A DNA stretch of 64,000 bases, from assembly GCA_003991915.1 (NCBI GenBank), contig RQTK01000926.1, positions 33,982 through 97,981 on the forward strand. Direction: 5' to 3'. The DNA is from Elysia chlorotica. Lineage: Eukaryota; Mollusca; Gastropoda; Plakobranchidae. Within the stretch, counting starts at the first letter, position 1. Each line of letters starts with the position of its first letter. The position numbers were made by a program, and so were the translations under genes. Positions 1 to 11,254 of the stretch are shown one piece after another. The notes below the pieces were generated by a model, which did no database searches, was not told where the DNA came from, and saw only the letters and a list, made by a program, of their open reading frames with translations.

Positions 1-1361
1 CTCATGTTGAAAGACCAAATATTTTTTCACTGCTTACTTACATTCAATTATTGTACTTTTTAATGTACAGCAAAAGACAATTAAAAAATACTTTTGATTA
101 AAAAAAAAAAGATGATCAAAGTTATCCTTCTTGTACGTTTTAATTTTTTTTTTTATGAGGTGAAAGCAGTTTGCATGAATATAAAAACCAGGAAGGAACC
201 CTTGTTATAAAGATGCTGTTGACGCCTGTTCAGTTTTATTATTATGTTCGTATAAAAACTGCCTGAAACTTTTGACATTGCTTCCCGTTGAAAACTTGGT
301 TAAAAAAATTTGTAACCAATTTTTTTGTGTGCTCAGACATGAGTCAAAAGTTCTCTCATTGAAATGAGAGTAAATTTTTTTCTTTTAATTGAATTTTTGC
401 ATGATAGGAATGAATGGTTTCACTATTGTGCCATAAGTTACTAGTAATGTAAGATCACAATATCATTTATTGATGCAGCTCTAAGTCTAAGTCGTAAAAC
501 CAAAATAGTACATTTACATGTAGCATTCAAATTCATGTATACATCATTTTTATTAAACTTTGAAACCACTACATTTTGTGAGTCATGTTGGTATAATGTT
601 AAAAAAAAAAAAAAATGTTATGTGGCTTGAGTTAGTACGGTATGAGTTTAGAAGGATTTTTGTTTACAATCTACACACACATTGTTTACTTAATATCAGG
701 AAATAAAAACAAGTCATTTTTAAACAACTCGCCGTATAATGTTTTTATTTCACATCAATCCAGGTACAACTCTTATACATCAAACTTTCACACATTTCCA
801 ATTTTCTTGCCTTTTCATCTTTCAATGTTGAAAATAAAGACTCAATTTTATTACAATGTCAAATCAATCCTTTGACCCTTGCAACAAAGGAATTAGAAAT
901 ATAAATAGTTCCACAACTATGAAACCTAGTACTGAAACAAAACAAAAAAGTGTAAAGACTGTAATCTACATTTTGAGATATGGCTACCCATTGATATTTT
1001 TAATACTCATAAAGGCCCCAATGGGTGTGTTTTTTTCTCTCCACCCATTACTACTTTGTGGCTTATAATATATAACATATAATTTGAAAATATCATTGAA
1101 ACGGTAAAGACATGCGATGCCCCAATTGGTTTCAATTATTCACTTTAACTCAAATTAAAATCTATCAACACATTTTTATAGACTTAAAAAATTTAAGCTA
1201 CAGGAACATTCAAATCCTGTTTGACAATATTCCTTAATAATCATATACCTTACTTGGTAATCATAAGATCAATGAGTGAATAATAAAAAGAAAAAAAAAA
1301 GTAAATATGAAATGACTTAAAAAAATATCCCTATAGTGATGATTTGAGCTTTTCCTGCCTA
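1..1361. other. AT-rich 3' flank and probable 3' UTR of LSM12
   Basis: No coding exon is recognised here. The LSM12 3' UTR should run leftwards from 1361. Candidate AATAAA signals on the minus strand lie at 847-852 and 744-749, with more further left, so the cleavage site is not determined. Poly-A/T runs occur near 100-150, 600 and 1480. Short ORFs (for example 642-875 and 856-1068) have no recognisable content. Confidence 0.5.
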
Positions 1362-4300
1362 TTAACGTTGTGAAGAATTTCCACGACCTTTCTTTGCCTC
1401 TTCCTCACAATGCTTCTCAACCTGAAATAAGTTAGGAAAAAATCATCTTCTTTTAATTTACAAGATTTTCCAACAACAAAAAAAAAAAAAATAAAAAACC
1501 AAACATTTTTAATAAATTTCTTTGAACTTTTAGTTTTCAAAGCTTGACAGGCTACTTCTTCTCCAATGAAACAAAGATATTTGAATTACAGAATTTGACT
1601 TCCCTTTCTAAGAGATTAACACCCTGTTCAATACAGATCAGTCACTTCAAGTCAACCCACATTAAAAAAGTCAATGTACACAATAGAATCAAAATAAAAA
1701 ATCACATAAAAAAAACAACAGTAATGCAACAATCTGACTGCCACAACGGGATTTTGAAAGCTGAAAGTAAGAAACTGATCAAAGATTACAAGCAAAGCAA
1801 CAACGGTTACAGTACTTGTAGGTCTACTATCCAAATAAATTCAGTACAGAGTAAAACTAAGTAAGAGTGAGCCAATTGCAATGACAAGCCCACAGTCACA
1901 CAAACAGAACAGAATGGAGTTCAACATGCAATGTGGTCAGCGCCTGTTTCACATCAGTGTGTGTGTGTGTGTGTCTGTGTCTAGGTGGGGCGGCATTTGA
2001 TACTCCTATGTGAATTAGTCAAAGCATGTCTTTCATCACCATCTTCCCCTAAATCTAGGTGTTCTTTTTGATCAAAATATGTCAATGTCATCATATGTTA
2101 CTGACCTATGTAAAAAGTTACCAGCAGTTAGCTGCGATATTTACATATATATTTTCAATATGTCATTGCAAACACACACAATACCAACAGTGTGGAAAAC
2201 ATCAGAAATCATACCTCTCCCTAAAAAGTCACGTGTCACACAACTGAACGATCTAAGACCTGTTGCTCTTACATCAATTGTTTTTAAATGTTTTGAAAAA
2301 TTGGTAATGAGACATATCTTAACAGCTACAAATGAACATCTTGATATTTTTCAGTTTGCCTATAAAGAAAGAAGAAATGTTGAAGATGCTGTGTTAACGT
2401 TTTTAAATACTGTCCTAAAACATCTTGAGACACCCAGAGTTTTTGCCAGAAGTTTATTTGTTGATTTTTCGTCTGCTTTTAATACTCTACAGCCCCATCT
2501 CATGATCAAGAAATTGTATGACTTGCATGTTGATGTCAGTGTTATCGCCTGGATTTTTGATTTTCTTACAATGAGACCACAATATGTTAATATAAATGGT
2601 GTTATATCCAAAACTATCATCACAAACACAGGTGCACCGCAAGGCTGTGTGCTTTCACCAATTTTATACACTGCCTACACCAATGACTACCAGACAAAAG
2701 GCACAAACACACAAAATCGCGGACGACTCTTGACTAATCGGAACAATAACAAACAACGAAGAATTTTACTTTGAAAATTAACAAGTTTGTGTCATGGTGC
2801 GAAATTAACTTCTTAAATTTGAACATTAAAAAACAAAAAGATGATTTTTAAAATTTTAGACAAAAAACGAGGCACCTGCTTTAACACCCCTAAAAATAAA
2901 GGACGTACAAGTTGAAGTTGTTGACACATACAAATATCTTGGCCTCATCGTTGATTGTAAACTTTCTTTTAACACACATATTGAAATACTGATTAAAAAA
3001 GCACACCAACGACTGTATTTTTTAAGGAAATTAAAGTCTTTCAATGTCGACTACAATATTATGAAAATCTTTTATGTTTCCTGTATCCAAAGTTTAATAT
3101 CTTTTGGAATTACATGTTTTAGAGGAAACCTATAAAAAACCCACTCCCAAAGAGTGAGACAAAATAAAAAAAAAAGCATCCCAAATTATAGGCTGTGAAC
3201 TAACAACTTTCAAAGACATGTATTTTTTACAAGTAATTAAAAAAGCTAAATGTATTACATCAGACACAAACCATCCTCTACATAGTGAATACGAAACGTC
3301 CAAAAGAAGCAACAGACTAATATCAAAAAGAGCAAGAACAGATAGATACAAAAACTCATTAATACCAACATCCATTAAAAAACTACAAAATAGCTTTAAC
3401 TAGAGCGGGGAGAACGTTGGTCTCCGGGTCGGGAGAATCGCAGTCGGGAACTTTGTGTTTGTATGCAGTATTAAATGTATTCTTGTATATGCGTGAAGAG
3501 TTGTGTGTTTTAAATCGCTCATTATATTTTATTATTATTATCATCACTAATTTTTATGTCACACATGTACAACTGGTGTATTTATGTATGTATGGCCACG
3601 AAAAATTTCCCTATGGGATAATAAAGGATTATCTTATCTTATATTTTCAAATTAGGAAAATTGCAAGCGTACCACCCTATTTAAATGAGAATGTTACAAA
3701 GACCCTTGTTTCATCTTTGATTTTGTCCAAGCTTGACTATTGTAACGTTTTACTGGCATCTCTCCCCAACGACACTATTAATTGATTGCAAAATGCTATG
3801 CCCAAATTGGTTTAAAAAATTTATATTTCCAGAAATTTTTGGAAAAGTAGCACCCCTGAGTTAATCAGCAACACGCAGTGCCCAGTCCGGAGGTTCTAAG
3901 TAAGTTAAGTACATGTAGCTGAGCGCAGAGCTTCTCAAAGCGAGGCAGTTATTAAGTGTGTCTGGCTTTATGGGTTAATAGCTCTTTAAACTTTTTTTTT
4001 AGAATATTTTTTTAAATAAATGTTTAAATGTAAACCGAAACAGGTACAGAGGGAGGCATATTAACCACTAAAAACACCCATTATCTCTAAGCTCATTTTG
4101 CCACTAACATCCAAGTGTGGCTTTTGTAACTTATAACAAGAAACCCTAGGAGTAGGATATTACATTTTGTCCAGACAAAAAACTCCTAAAACTATAGACA
4201 AAATAAATTTTTAAAAAGAGTGTAATTTGTCATCTACTTGTCTCCTTTCAGCTAAAAGAGGACAGTAACAGTGAATTTCAAATTTTTAAATATCAATTTA

Positions 4301-6406
4301 CAAGAAAAAAACTTACAATTTTCTTTATATGAGGGCGGGCTTTACTTCCATCCACACACTCAATATCCTTTGGTCCATAAGGAGGTTTTATTGTTACCTC
4401 TCCTAGCACAACAATATCATGATTATGCCATCGGCAGTCGCTGATACTGTGGAACAAAATATATATTTTTAAATCGATGGGACTAAAAAGTAAGATAAAA
4501 ATGATGCAACATTAGGCTATGAAGGAGTAGATATATATACACTGTATCTTGCAAGTGCTTTTAACAGCACCAGACTCAACAAAACTTAAGCCTTAAAAAA
4601 ATCCACAGCCATGTGCATTTGTTGTTTTTTTTTCAAAACAATAGAGCAGAGAAGAATATGAGCTAACATAAGCTAACATAGTAGGTATACAAAGAATGGT
4701 TCATTTTTTTCCTCTTGATATGTACAACAGCCTTTGGTGCAATGGGTAGGGTGTTGAAATACCAGAGTGAAGATACTGGATTTGATCCCCGACACAGACA
4801 TAATCCTTGCTGCACCCTCCTGTGTCAACCCTGCACAGAATTGCTATGAAAGTAAAGTGCTGCAGTAAAAATAATGACAAGCTACACCACAATGTCCTTT
4901 GCCAGGAAAAAGCAGGATCCTGACACTTAATCCACGATGCTCTGTCAAAAACCATGGGACAAACTTTACTCTCAAAATAGAAGCCCTCAATACGTTTTTT
5001 CAATCATTTTATATTGAAAACATAAATCTTGTAAGTTCAAGTCTTCTATGATTAACACGGCCTTGACATAACAAACCTGACCCACCAGATTTGTAACACA
5101 TAAGTTCACTGTTTATTTTATTTAACAATGTCTTCCATTTATGTCTTAAACTAAAACAATGCCCAAACCAAATGTTGAGGTATTGTGTCTTGAATTGGTA
5201 TTGAAACAATTCATTAAGTGTGTTAATGACCATTTACTGCAAAGAAAAGCTTACGTTTTTGAAATTGTGTTCATAAGCCTTTGACCCTCGGGGGAGACAC
5301 CAACACCAATGTAGCTTTTCTGTTTTTGTCTGTCTCTCTCTTGCTCTGCAAGGCGCTGTGCAATCTGAACATTCATCCATGTACAATTTAAAACAAAATT
5401 TTATACATGAACCAAACTTACAAGTTGTAGTGTCTTAAATTCATTTCACAAATCTACAATTCTCCCTAAAATAATACATGTAACTTCCATTGAAAAGAAT
5501 AACATATAATTTGGTAATATGAACAAATTAAGAAATCAATTTTTGAACAAGCCAGATATCATTTATATTTTGCAGTACTATAAAAATTCTTTTTTTTTTG
5601 GACCCCCCCCCCCCAAAAAAAAGAACAACAAACAAACAAAAAACTATCCCATTAAAAGGATTTGTTTAAAGCTTATCAGTTATGGCACTATCTTATAACC
5701 ATGCTTCCTTTTTCATTGTTAATAATAACGCCAGTCATAAAGCGAATGGAAAATATGTCATAATTGTGCTTTCATAGGATTCAGTTGCCACAAAAAATGT
5801 AGAGCAGACAATTTTTCACATTCAATGCTATTGGTGATTAACCGTGTACAAATTAAAAACTTGCCACTGCTTTGGTGGAATTTACAGTAACAATAACATA
5901 ACATGCATTAATTTTAGAAAAAGAAGAAGATATATAAATAAAACCAATATAAATAGGTCGAAAAACTGTGGTTAGCTGAACATAATAGAAGAAAAAAAGA
6001 ATTAGGATATTATCATTAAAAGTCTTACCTTTGTAACATTGACATGTGGAAGGGGCTCTGCTGGACCCTGTTTTTCTTCCAAAGTAACAATATTTGCTAC
6101 ATAATCCAGGTTAAAAAAGTAAATATCAGATAGCTGTGCAACACTTGGTGAAGGTGTTTCTGTGGGGGAGATATTCAATTAACAAAGATTATAATACTAA
6201 TTTTGTAGAAAATAGGATCAAATTGTGTCATAATTATGGTCACCAGATCAGCAGGATGTCACAAAAACCAATGATGAAGGGATCATTTTTTGTGGGAAGG
6301 AAAAATATGTATTCAATCTAGCCAAATGATAAAAAAGGACAAATGTACAGTTAAGTTTTAAAAGGACGTACATCTACATGTATCTTAAAACAATAACAAC
6401 AACAAC

Positions 6407-6466
<60 letters not shown>

Positions 6467-8466
6467 ATTAATAATTATTTCCAAACGTGTGGTTGGGAGT
6501 ATGAAGGTCTCGCACCAAACTGGATTCTAGCTGATGCCCATTTAGAGTTAGATGAGGAACTCCCAGTAGATATTTACCTTCTCCTAGTTGTTTAGATAGA
6601 TTGCTATTATAAAGTAAGGAACTTCAAGAAGACAAGGGTAGGAGATTGTTACAGTGTTGCTAAATATAATTTTCTTATTTTGATCTAGGGATGCTGAGAA
6701 AAATTGATGCTTTGTGTACTGAACCTATTGAAAGAATGATACCATCAAACCACCAGTACTGAGCTAGCACCAGATGGGAATGTAAATGTGTACAAGGAGT
6801 GCATTAAAATGCTAACCACTGTAGTGCATTTTTGTTGTGGACTTTGTCTTTTTGCAATAGTCTCTGGAGAGCCTTTAGATACTGATCTTCACTAACATGC
6901 ACTTTTTAAAAATTTCTTTGAAGATCTTGATTTAACCTGCAGCGCCACTCATGGGTGAAAAATGCGTAATTCTTTTTATTGGTCCCAATTATAATATAAA
7001 AAATAATTATATGCATTCCTCATTTTGTTGCTATCTGTCTTGTTTGTTTTTCAAAATGATAATTTATAAATTGAATTTTTGTGAAAATTTTCTAAACTGT
7101 AAATGGTTTCCTTGAAGCAAATCTATTCCTGGGTGAAAAAAGTGCATATACTCCTAAATAAGCTCCGGCAATGGTAATACTTTCTCTTTCTTTAAAAGGT
7201 ATAGTCGTCTAATAATAGATTAGCTGTTTGTGCCGTGCTCCTGCTCCTCCTCCATCTGCTTTTCCTCCCCCCCCCCGCTCTTCCTCCTGCTCATTCTACA
7301 TGTCCCCCTATGCCTGAAACTGCACCTCCTCCTGTTGATTTTTTGCTTCCCCTGCTCTGCTCTAGATGCCTCTACATCTGCTGCTGGTCTTCCTATTTAT
7401 CCATCATCTTTTCTGCCTGCTCATGTTCCTCTTTGTTACCGACTTGTTTGTCCAAAATAGTTTAAGTCTTCCTTGAGGGTAAGTGTTTAGTCTTGAGCAG
7501 ATCTCCTGGACAGCACTTGTGTTTGTTAGTCTAGGTGAAGTTTGAATTTTGTACTTACCGGTCATGGTAGTAGTTATAACCTTGCACTGTAGAGTAGAAT
7601 CTAGATAGGCTCCTGGTTAGGTGTGTTAGTTATACAGACAGAATAGCTAGTGCAATCATGATGCGTAAGTGTAAGTAAAGAATAGAAAATATATTAGACC
7701 TGAGAAGTATCCTAAGTGTTAGGGTAGAATATTATTAGATCTAGGTCTAGTTAGAGTGGTGCATGAATACCACACCTCCAAGTATACTCACTAAACACTA
7801 GTTTAAAATAAAAAAAAAAACACCTGAAGGCTGAAGATTCTTTTAAAATGGCTTTTCGCCGAACATCAAAGATACTCCCATTGGATTCTAAAGAGAAGGA
7901 CAAGAACAAGGAGAAGAGGACCAACGCGAAAGTTACTAAAATTAGTGTTTGAAGTCTAGATTTAGATCTCTAAGCATCTAGGCTTTGAAAATCTAGATCT
8001 AGATAGATACTAGATCTAGATTAAATAGGCTAGTTCAAGAGATTGGGCTTCTCATTGGCTATATATATATATACTAGTTCAAGAGCTAGCTAGAGAGATC
8101 TAGATATAACATATAGATCTATGTCTAAATCTTAGCAAAGACTTAAAAACTTATTTTTTTTTGGGGGGGGGGGGGGTTGAGAAAGTAATACGTAATCTAC
8201 GGTTATCTAGATCAAGATCTCGACTAGATCTATCTAGATCTAGATCTAGATCGAGAGAATTTTATAGTAATAGGCCTATTGTGTCTTCTCTTACCGATAG
8301 ACAAAATCTTTGATGATAAATCAAATGATCGGACAGTTCCTTTGTATGTGTCTTTGTGGATATCTACAACCTTGATAACGCTCCCGATGGTGAGGTACTC
8401 ATTCTCAGCTGAATTCATCATGAAATCCTGTGTTTTTCTCATATTCTCATTCCCATACTTTGCCAT
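1362..8466 (-). CDS. LSM12: LSM12 homologue (Lsm-domain and anticodon-binding-domain RNA-associated protein), five exons
   Basis: Exons, in gene order: 8466-8295, 6159-6029, 5355-5255, 4446-4317, 1421-1362. All four introns are GT-AG and the phases (1, 0, 2, 0) join into one 198-codon frame (197 aa, TAA stop); human LSM12 is about 195 aa. Residues about 24-80 form an Lsm-like fold (EYLTIGSVIKV, KGTVRSFDLSSKIL, DIYFFNLDYVANI). The remainder matches the anticodon-binding domain (GVSPEGQRLMNTISKT, DIVVLGEVTIKPPYGP, then HIKKIVEKH spanning the last junction). The start is fixed by an in-frame TAA directly before the ATG. Family knowledge: LSM12 associates with ataxin-2-type RNA complexes and, in mammals, with NAADP signalling. 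The C-terminal tail after VEKH differs from the vertebrate one. Intron 4 (1422-4316) carries antisense LINE insertions. Gene identity is very likely; cDNA would confirm the ends. Confidence 0.93.
2040..3796 (+). mobile_element. L2/CR1-like LINE fragment, split by a younger LINE
   Basis: The two halves, about 2040-2120 and 3642-3796, encode a contiguous piece of a non-LTR reverse transcriptase C-terminal region: LGVLFDQN then YVTDLCKKL in the left half, and YFQIRKIA then LILSKLDYCNVLLASLPNDTIN in the right half. The related minus-strand copy at 10251-10997 runs straight through the junction, so 2121-3641 is an insertion. The element lies in LSM12 intron 4, antisense to the gene. The left boundary is approximate, and after about 3796 similarity to the other copy stops. 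Confidence 0.75.
2121..3641 (+). mobile_element. Rex1/L2-type (Jockey-superfamily) LINE, 5'-truncated and decayed
   Basis: It encodes reverse transcriptase from the fingers region (TVWKTSEIIPLPKK, LNDLRPVALTS) through block A (FVDFSSAFNTL) and block B (TGAPQGCVLSPILY). The catalytic box survives as IADDS at about 2715-2730, but it is reached only after a frameshift near 2700 and is followed by TGA at 2731-2733. The C-terminal part can be read piecewise to 3403 (VDTYKYLGLIVDCKLSF, then IIGCELTTFKDMYF). The 3' UTR ends at about 3605-3641 with GGGATAATAAAGG followed by a short TTATC tail. Frameshifts and stops show it is dead. The clade call rests on motif resemblance. Confidence 0.8.
3797..4316. 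other. LSM12 intron 4, segment with no recognised gene
   Basis: AT-rich intron sequence between the LINE fragment and exon 4. A stretch at about 3915-3950 (GCTGAGCGCAGAGCTTCTCA) resembles the tRNA-like head of the SINE at about 53.57 kb and may be an old SINE remnant. Nothing else is seen. Confidence 0.4.
4733..4815 (+). mobile_element. Possible tRNA-like SINE head
   Basis: A polymerase III A-box-like stretch (GCAATGGGTAGGGTG) is followed about 35 bp later by a B-box-like GGATTTGATCC. Spacing fits a tRNA-derived SINE head, within LSM12 intron 3. No 3' part or target duplication is recognised, so the call is weak. Confidence 0.35.
6403..6466. repeat. (TAA)n microsatellite
   Basis: An uninterrupted ATA/TAA trinucleotide run of roughly 60 bp, preceded by a short CAA stretch, in LSM12 intron 1. 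Confidence 0.95.
7230..7460. repeat. Pyrimidine-rich low-complexity stretch in LSM12 intron 1
   Basis: Plus strand is strongly C/T-biased with CTCCTCC-type clusters and a C run at about 7267-7276. Two overlapping open frames here (76 aa each, Cys/Ser/Leu/Pro-rich) follow from the composition and are not supported as genes. Confidence 0.6.
7960..8255. repeat. TAGATC/TCTAGA palindrome-rich stretch with poly-G run
   Basis: Repeated TCTAGATC, AGATCTAG and related self-complementary words occur at about 7960-8030, 8085-8125 and 8205-8255. A short TA run lies at 8060-8072 and a T8G13-type run at 8154-8176. All lie in LSM12 intron 1, close to the exon 1 donor at 8294. Similar words recur at about 27.25-27.50 and 27.83 kb. 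Confidence 0.7.
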
Positions 8467-9110
8467 TTAATTGGCACTGCACCGCTACAGTGTAAACTGT
8501 AAAGTGGGCATAGCCTCCCTTTGTAAACGGACACCGAGCGGAAGTTTTTGCTGTAGTTTTGGAAGATTGAACGTCAAATTTATTATTAAGTGTGTCCATT
8601 TTTTTTAATCTAAGGGAAGACAAAAAATCTTCTACAGAAAATATAAACTTAAAACCCAAAATAAATTTGGGATACGTAAAGCGCCATTTGGCCAACAAAA
8701 CAAACAAAAATAAAGAAATAATTCATTTTTTTTCATAATTAGATTTGACTACCCAAAGCAATGTATCAATACTATTGAAGTTCTAAATTTTACAACTTTT
8801 AGCTAGCTAAAACGCAAAAGCTAGTTTTCTTTAGCAACACCTGACCCACCCGCCAGCTCAACTCATTTGGCGGCCGCCAAACAGACTCTAGAGTATGTCT
8901 GGCGGCTGTCAAAACACGTCTGTATGGCGGTCGCGAAAACGACTCTTTATTAGAGGACCTTCACAGCGGTTGTAAGGTAAAGTGCCCCGATTCCGAACAA
9001 AATAAACTATGAGAGTGTGACTTTTTTTTTACATTTTTTTTTTTTTAATTATTGAGGCAGCATTCTCTTGTATAATAATAATGTAACAGATTTGCTGGTG
9101 ATGGTGGTAA
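8467..9110. other. LSM12 upstream region (5' UTR/promoter side)
   Basis: This sequence lies 5' of the minus-strand LSM12 start. It contains a small GC-rich island at about 8840-8950 with three spaced GGCGG-headed units (listed separately), then AT-rich sequence with T runs at about 9020-9050. No TATA box or transcription start can be placed with confidence. An 86-aa open frame on the minus strand (8447-8707) has no recognisable content. Confidence 0.4.
8868..8949. promoter_or_regulatory. Three irregular GGCGG-headed repeats upstream of LSM12
   Basis: Units begin at 8869, 8901 and 8926. Each starts GGCGG, then YYGY, then an AAA-containing stretch, and the first two run into a TCT or CGTCT motif (for example GGCGGCTGTCAAAACACGTC). 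They sit about 400-480 bp upstream of the LSM12 ATG in one of the few CpG-containing patches nearby. A promoter role is inference. Confidence 0.35.
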
Positions 9111-9114
9111 TCTG

Positions 9115-9757
9115 TTAGGAACCCGGCTCTCTTGATTTACATCTTGTGACAAACCGTGCAGCTTTCTTTTGGACCTTCTCTAAAGACTCTTTATGTTTTT
9201 TAACGTGGAGGTCCCATGCAGCGCAGGCATATTCTAAGATGGGTCTAACCATTGCGTCATAAGTTTGGGCCTTCACACTTTGTGGACATTGGTGGAGATT
9301 TCGTGACAAGAACCCAAGGGTTCGAATGGCCTTTGTAACGATATGGTGAATATGTCTATCCCACTTTATTTCTTGTTGAATTTGGACGCTTAGGTATTGG
9401 TTTCTATCCATATATTCTATGGGATGATCAAGTATTGTGTATTCAAATTGTGTTTTATTTTTGTTTCTTTGGAGTGTCATTACCTGGCATTTTGACGGGT
9501 GGAAGGACATCTGCCATTTATTAGACCATTCAACAAGAGTGTAAGTCTTTCTGAAGAGCTTTTGAGTCTTCTTCTTTCAATATTTTCTGAATATGACTGT
9601 CATCCGCGAAAAGCTTAATGTGTGTCTCTGGAGAGAGGTCACGTCCTATATCATTGATGTATATAAGAAAACACAGAGGCCCAAGCACTGTGCCTTGTGG
9701 TACTCCTGATGTGACCATACCGATGTTGCTCTCTTCTCCATCTATACAAACATGCAC
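9115..9757 (-). mobile_element. CR1-group LINE reverse-transcriptase fragment
   Basis: Minus-strand frames encode block B ([20 protein letters not shown]), the catalytic box FADDS, then after a frameshift near 9510-9530 the thumb and C-terminal region (MSFHPSKCQVM, AWDLHVKKHKESLEKVQKKA). The fragment has no endonuclease or 5' part. About 150 bp (9594-9750) is almost identical to 14667-14816. It is broken and non-functional as present. Confidence 0.82.
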
Positions 9758-9775
9758 ATGCCCCTAGAAACATAA

Positions 9776-11022
9776 GTCTGTATTGTAAAGCGATTTTACA
9801 AAAATCTGATTGAGGCTGGTACAAACGAGTTTTTGTATCTGTCTGTTCTGACCCTTTTTGATATTAATCTTTTACTTCTTTCTGAAGTTTTTATTTCTTA
9901 TTCACTGTGTTGAGGGTGGTGACTGTCTGATGTTATACATTTTGTTTTATTCATTACGTGTAAGACAAAAAAGGGGTTAGTTCACAGCCAATAATCTAGG
10001 AAGCTTTCTTTTTTATTCTGTATTCTTTATGAGAGTGGGTTTTCGATAGGTTTCCTCCGGAATATGTAATTCCAAAAGACATCAAACTTTGAATACAGGA
10101 TATGTAGAAAACTTCATTATGTTGTAGTCGGCATTGAACAGCTTTAATTTCCATTAAAATTAGAGCCTTTGATTAGCTTTCAATATGGGTGTTCCATGAA
10201 CATTTACAATCAATGGTGAGGCCACGATATTTGTAAGTATCAACAACTTAATAAAATAATAATTATATTGAATTTATATAGCGCACTTCCATGAACAACC
10301 ATGACCAATGCGCTTAACAATTTCCAATATCACATGTACAAAAGAAGAATAATCATATAATGTTGACACAATACAATATTACATTAAAAAACCACAAGGA
10401 AGCATTATAGGTATTTACAACGTTCACCGGTTCAACTTCAATCGTCAAAAAGGTAGGACTTAAGCATGCGTTTGAAAAATTCCAAGGAAGGTGCTTCCCT
10501 AATGTTTTTGGGAAGGTTGTTCCATACTTTGGGACCGAGATGGTAAAAGGATCGCTTACCTGTTGATTTATAATTTCTATTTGTTACAACAAGGATGGTT
10601 TTATCAGCTGAAGATCTAAGCTACCTAGCAGGTACATACATCTTTAGACAGTCAGAGATATATGTAGTTGCCATCTGATTGAGGCGTTTATAGGAAATTA
10701 TGCATAACTTGTACATTATCTTTTTTTTAACAGGCAGTCACTGTAAATCGTGAAGAATAGGACTAATGTGCTCACGTTTTTTCATTCTCACAATAAGCCT
10801 TGCTGCGCTATTTTGAACCATTTGCAATCGATTAATAGTGTCGTTCGGGAGAGATGCCAGTAAAACGTTACAGTGGTCAAGCTTGGACAAAATCAAAGAT
10901 GAAACAAGGGTCTTTCTCACATTCTCATTAAAACAGGTTCGTACGTTTGCAATTTTCCTAATTTGAAAATATAACTTTTTACATAGGTCAGTAACATACA
11001 ACTTCAACTTGTACACCTTTTA
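9776..11022 (-). mobile_element. Second Rex1/L2-type LINE copy, interrupted by an L2-like LINE
   Basis: Minus-strand sequence at 9776-10249 parallels the C-terminal coding and 3' part of the element at 2121-3641. Shared landmarks are the words for GCELT, the phrase ATATCAAAAAG and the tail ACAGATACAAAAACTC. A short 5' piece survives at about 10998-11022. The 748-bp L2-like element 10250-10997 separates the two pieces and is flanked by ACAACTT at 10243-10249 and 10998-11004. Frameshifts and stops are present throughout. Confidence 0.75.
10250..10997 (-). mobile_element. L2/CR1-like LINE 3' end with target-site duplication
   Basis: Minus strand encodes VTDLCKKLYFQIRKIA, LILSKLDHCNVLLASLPNDT and ARLIVRMKKREHISPIL, then a 3' UTR ending in the GCGCTATATAAATTC motif and an ATTATTATTTTATT tail, which is typical of L2/CR1-like elements. 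It is 5'-truncated and flanked by the 7-bp duplication ACAACTT (plus-strand reading). It is continuous across the point where its sister copy at about 2.12 kb is interrupted. Confidence 0.82.
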
Positions 11023-11254
11023 TGAAAAATAGCAAACAGATGCCTCAGAAACACTTATTAAGAACAATATAAACAATTCCTTGAAAACCAGAACAAATCC
11101 AATGTATTCTAAAGACAACACACATTATCTTCTAAGGAGACAGCAAACCGCAATTATTTTTACTTAGAACAGGACGTTTTTAAATGTTTGTATTTATATA
11201 TTGACGGAAAAGGAGCATCAAGTCAACAGACGGACTTATAGATCTAATTCCATA

